NCBI GenBank assembly: GCA_934663625.1
Contig: CAKUKP010000033.1
Coordinates: 1-30,506, forward strand
Direction: 5' to 3'
Source of the DNA: an uncultured Clostridia bacterium
GTDB taxonomy: Bacteria; Bacillota; Clostridia; Christensenellales; Aristaeellaceae
DNA: 30,506 nucleotides
A program made the translations under genes and the position numbers. Each line of letters begins with the position of its first letter. Within the stretch, counting starts at the first letter, position 1. Shown here piece by piece: positions 30,235 through 30,506 of the stretch. The notes under the pieces were generated by a model. That model made no database searches, was not told the DNA's origin, and saw nothing but the letters and a program-made list of their open reading frames with translations.

Positions 30235-30442
30235 TCTCTCCCTCAGTCAGCTTCGGTGCCGCGTTTCAATCGATGATTGAAACGTCGGCAGTCTGCCTAA
30301 AGGCAGACCGGCAAACCATCTTGGTTTGCCGCCTTGCGCCGACAGCCCCCTCGTCAGAGGGGGCCAGAGAACGGGCGCACCCTGTGCCTTCCTCTGATGA
30401 GGAAGGTGTCAGCGCGACTTGTCGCGATGACGGAAGGAGAGA
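30235..30442. mobile_element. MITE-like element made of consecutive hairpins with terminal inverted repeats
   Basis: The ends TCTCTCCCTCAGTCA (30235-30249) and TGACGGAAGGAGAGA (30428-30442) are inverted repeats matching at 13 of 15 positions. Between them lie perfect hairpins at 30262-30284, 30291-30308, 30309-30331, 30345-30364, 30387-30406 and 30413-30426, with stems of 6 to 10 bp. GTCGGC (30284-30289) and GCCGAC (30338-30343) enclose the second and third. There is no coding capacity and no evident target duplication. Such short palindromic units are commonly dispersed in Clostridia genomes, and this is probably a non-autonomous repeat. Confidence 0.65.
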
Positions 30443-30483
30443 TCATTCCCCTTCCGCTGTTTTAAAGATTAAGGAGAAAGAAT

Positions 30484-30506
30484 ATGGAGAAGAAAAGAAT
30501 TCTCTG
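30484..30506 (+). CDS. Start of an unidentified gene, truncated by the window
   Basis: AAGGAG (30471-30476) lies 7 nt before an ATG at 30484 that opens MEKKRIL and runs off the window. Too little is visible for identification. Confidence 0.6.

Overview
The window is GC-rich, bacterial and almost fully coding. It looks like a Gram-positive Clostridia-type anaerobe. The evidence is strong AGGAGG ribosome sites, TTGACA/TATAAT promoters with 16-18 bp spacing, a long-form HPF, a CdaA/CdaR c-di-AMP pair, an LTA-synthase-like sulfatase, a YkuD L,D-transpeptidase, and VanZ, CmpB and XRE-membrane proteins. The genus cannot be fixed from sequence alone. No rRNA, tRNA, CRISPR array, prophage or transposase gene was seen.

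Layout. 1-1992: the end of a 2-oxoacid-dehydrogenase E2-like acyltransferase, overlapped by an AMP-forming acyl-CoA ligase. 2040-2471: a compact locus with two convergent consensus promoters, a 33-residue membrane peptide, a structured leader and a shared terminator. I read it as a type I (holin-like) toxin-antitoxin system. 2502-6325 (-): an LTA-synthase-like sulfatase followed by GNAT, an unknown membrane-anchored protein and a second GNAT. 6415-10734 (-): DUF1385 membrane protein, secreted L,D-transpeptidase, short-chain dehydrogenase and class II aldolase. 10897-14102 (+): topoisomerase III, a lectin-fold protein and HPF.

14187-19975 is a carbohydrate module. A HUMPS-family enzyme (-) diverges from a ribose-type ABC operon of ATPase, permease and binding protein (+), followed by a ROK regulator. 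The two divergent promoters each carry the same palindromic operator across the -35 box, so the module is probably co-regulated, most likely by the ROK protein. 20014-22538: an alkyltransferase-like repair protein diverging from an XRE-membrane regulator across a shared palindrome, then VanZ. 22581-26917 (-): CmpB, two N-acetylhexosamine-1-kinase-like kinases and an MsmK-type ABC ATPase with most catalytic motifs degraded. 27209-30137 (+): cdaA, cdaR (ybbR) and an unknown membrane protein. 30235-30442: a multi-hairpin element with terminal inverted repeats, then the start of another gene.

The most notable items are the type I toxin-antitoxin locus with its inverted-repeat promoter-leader arms, the degenerate ABC ATPase, the twin operators of the sugar module, the TTGCAA cluster at the XRE gene and the hairpin element near the right end.
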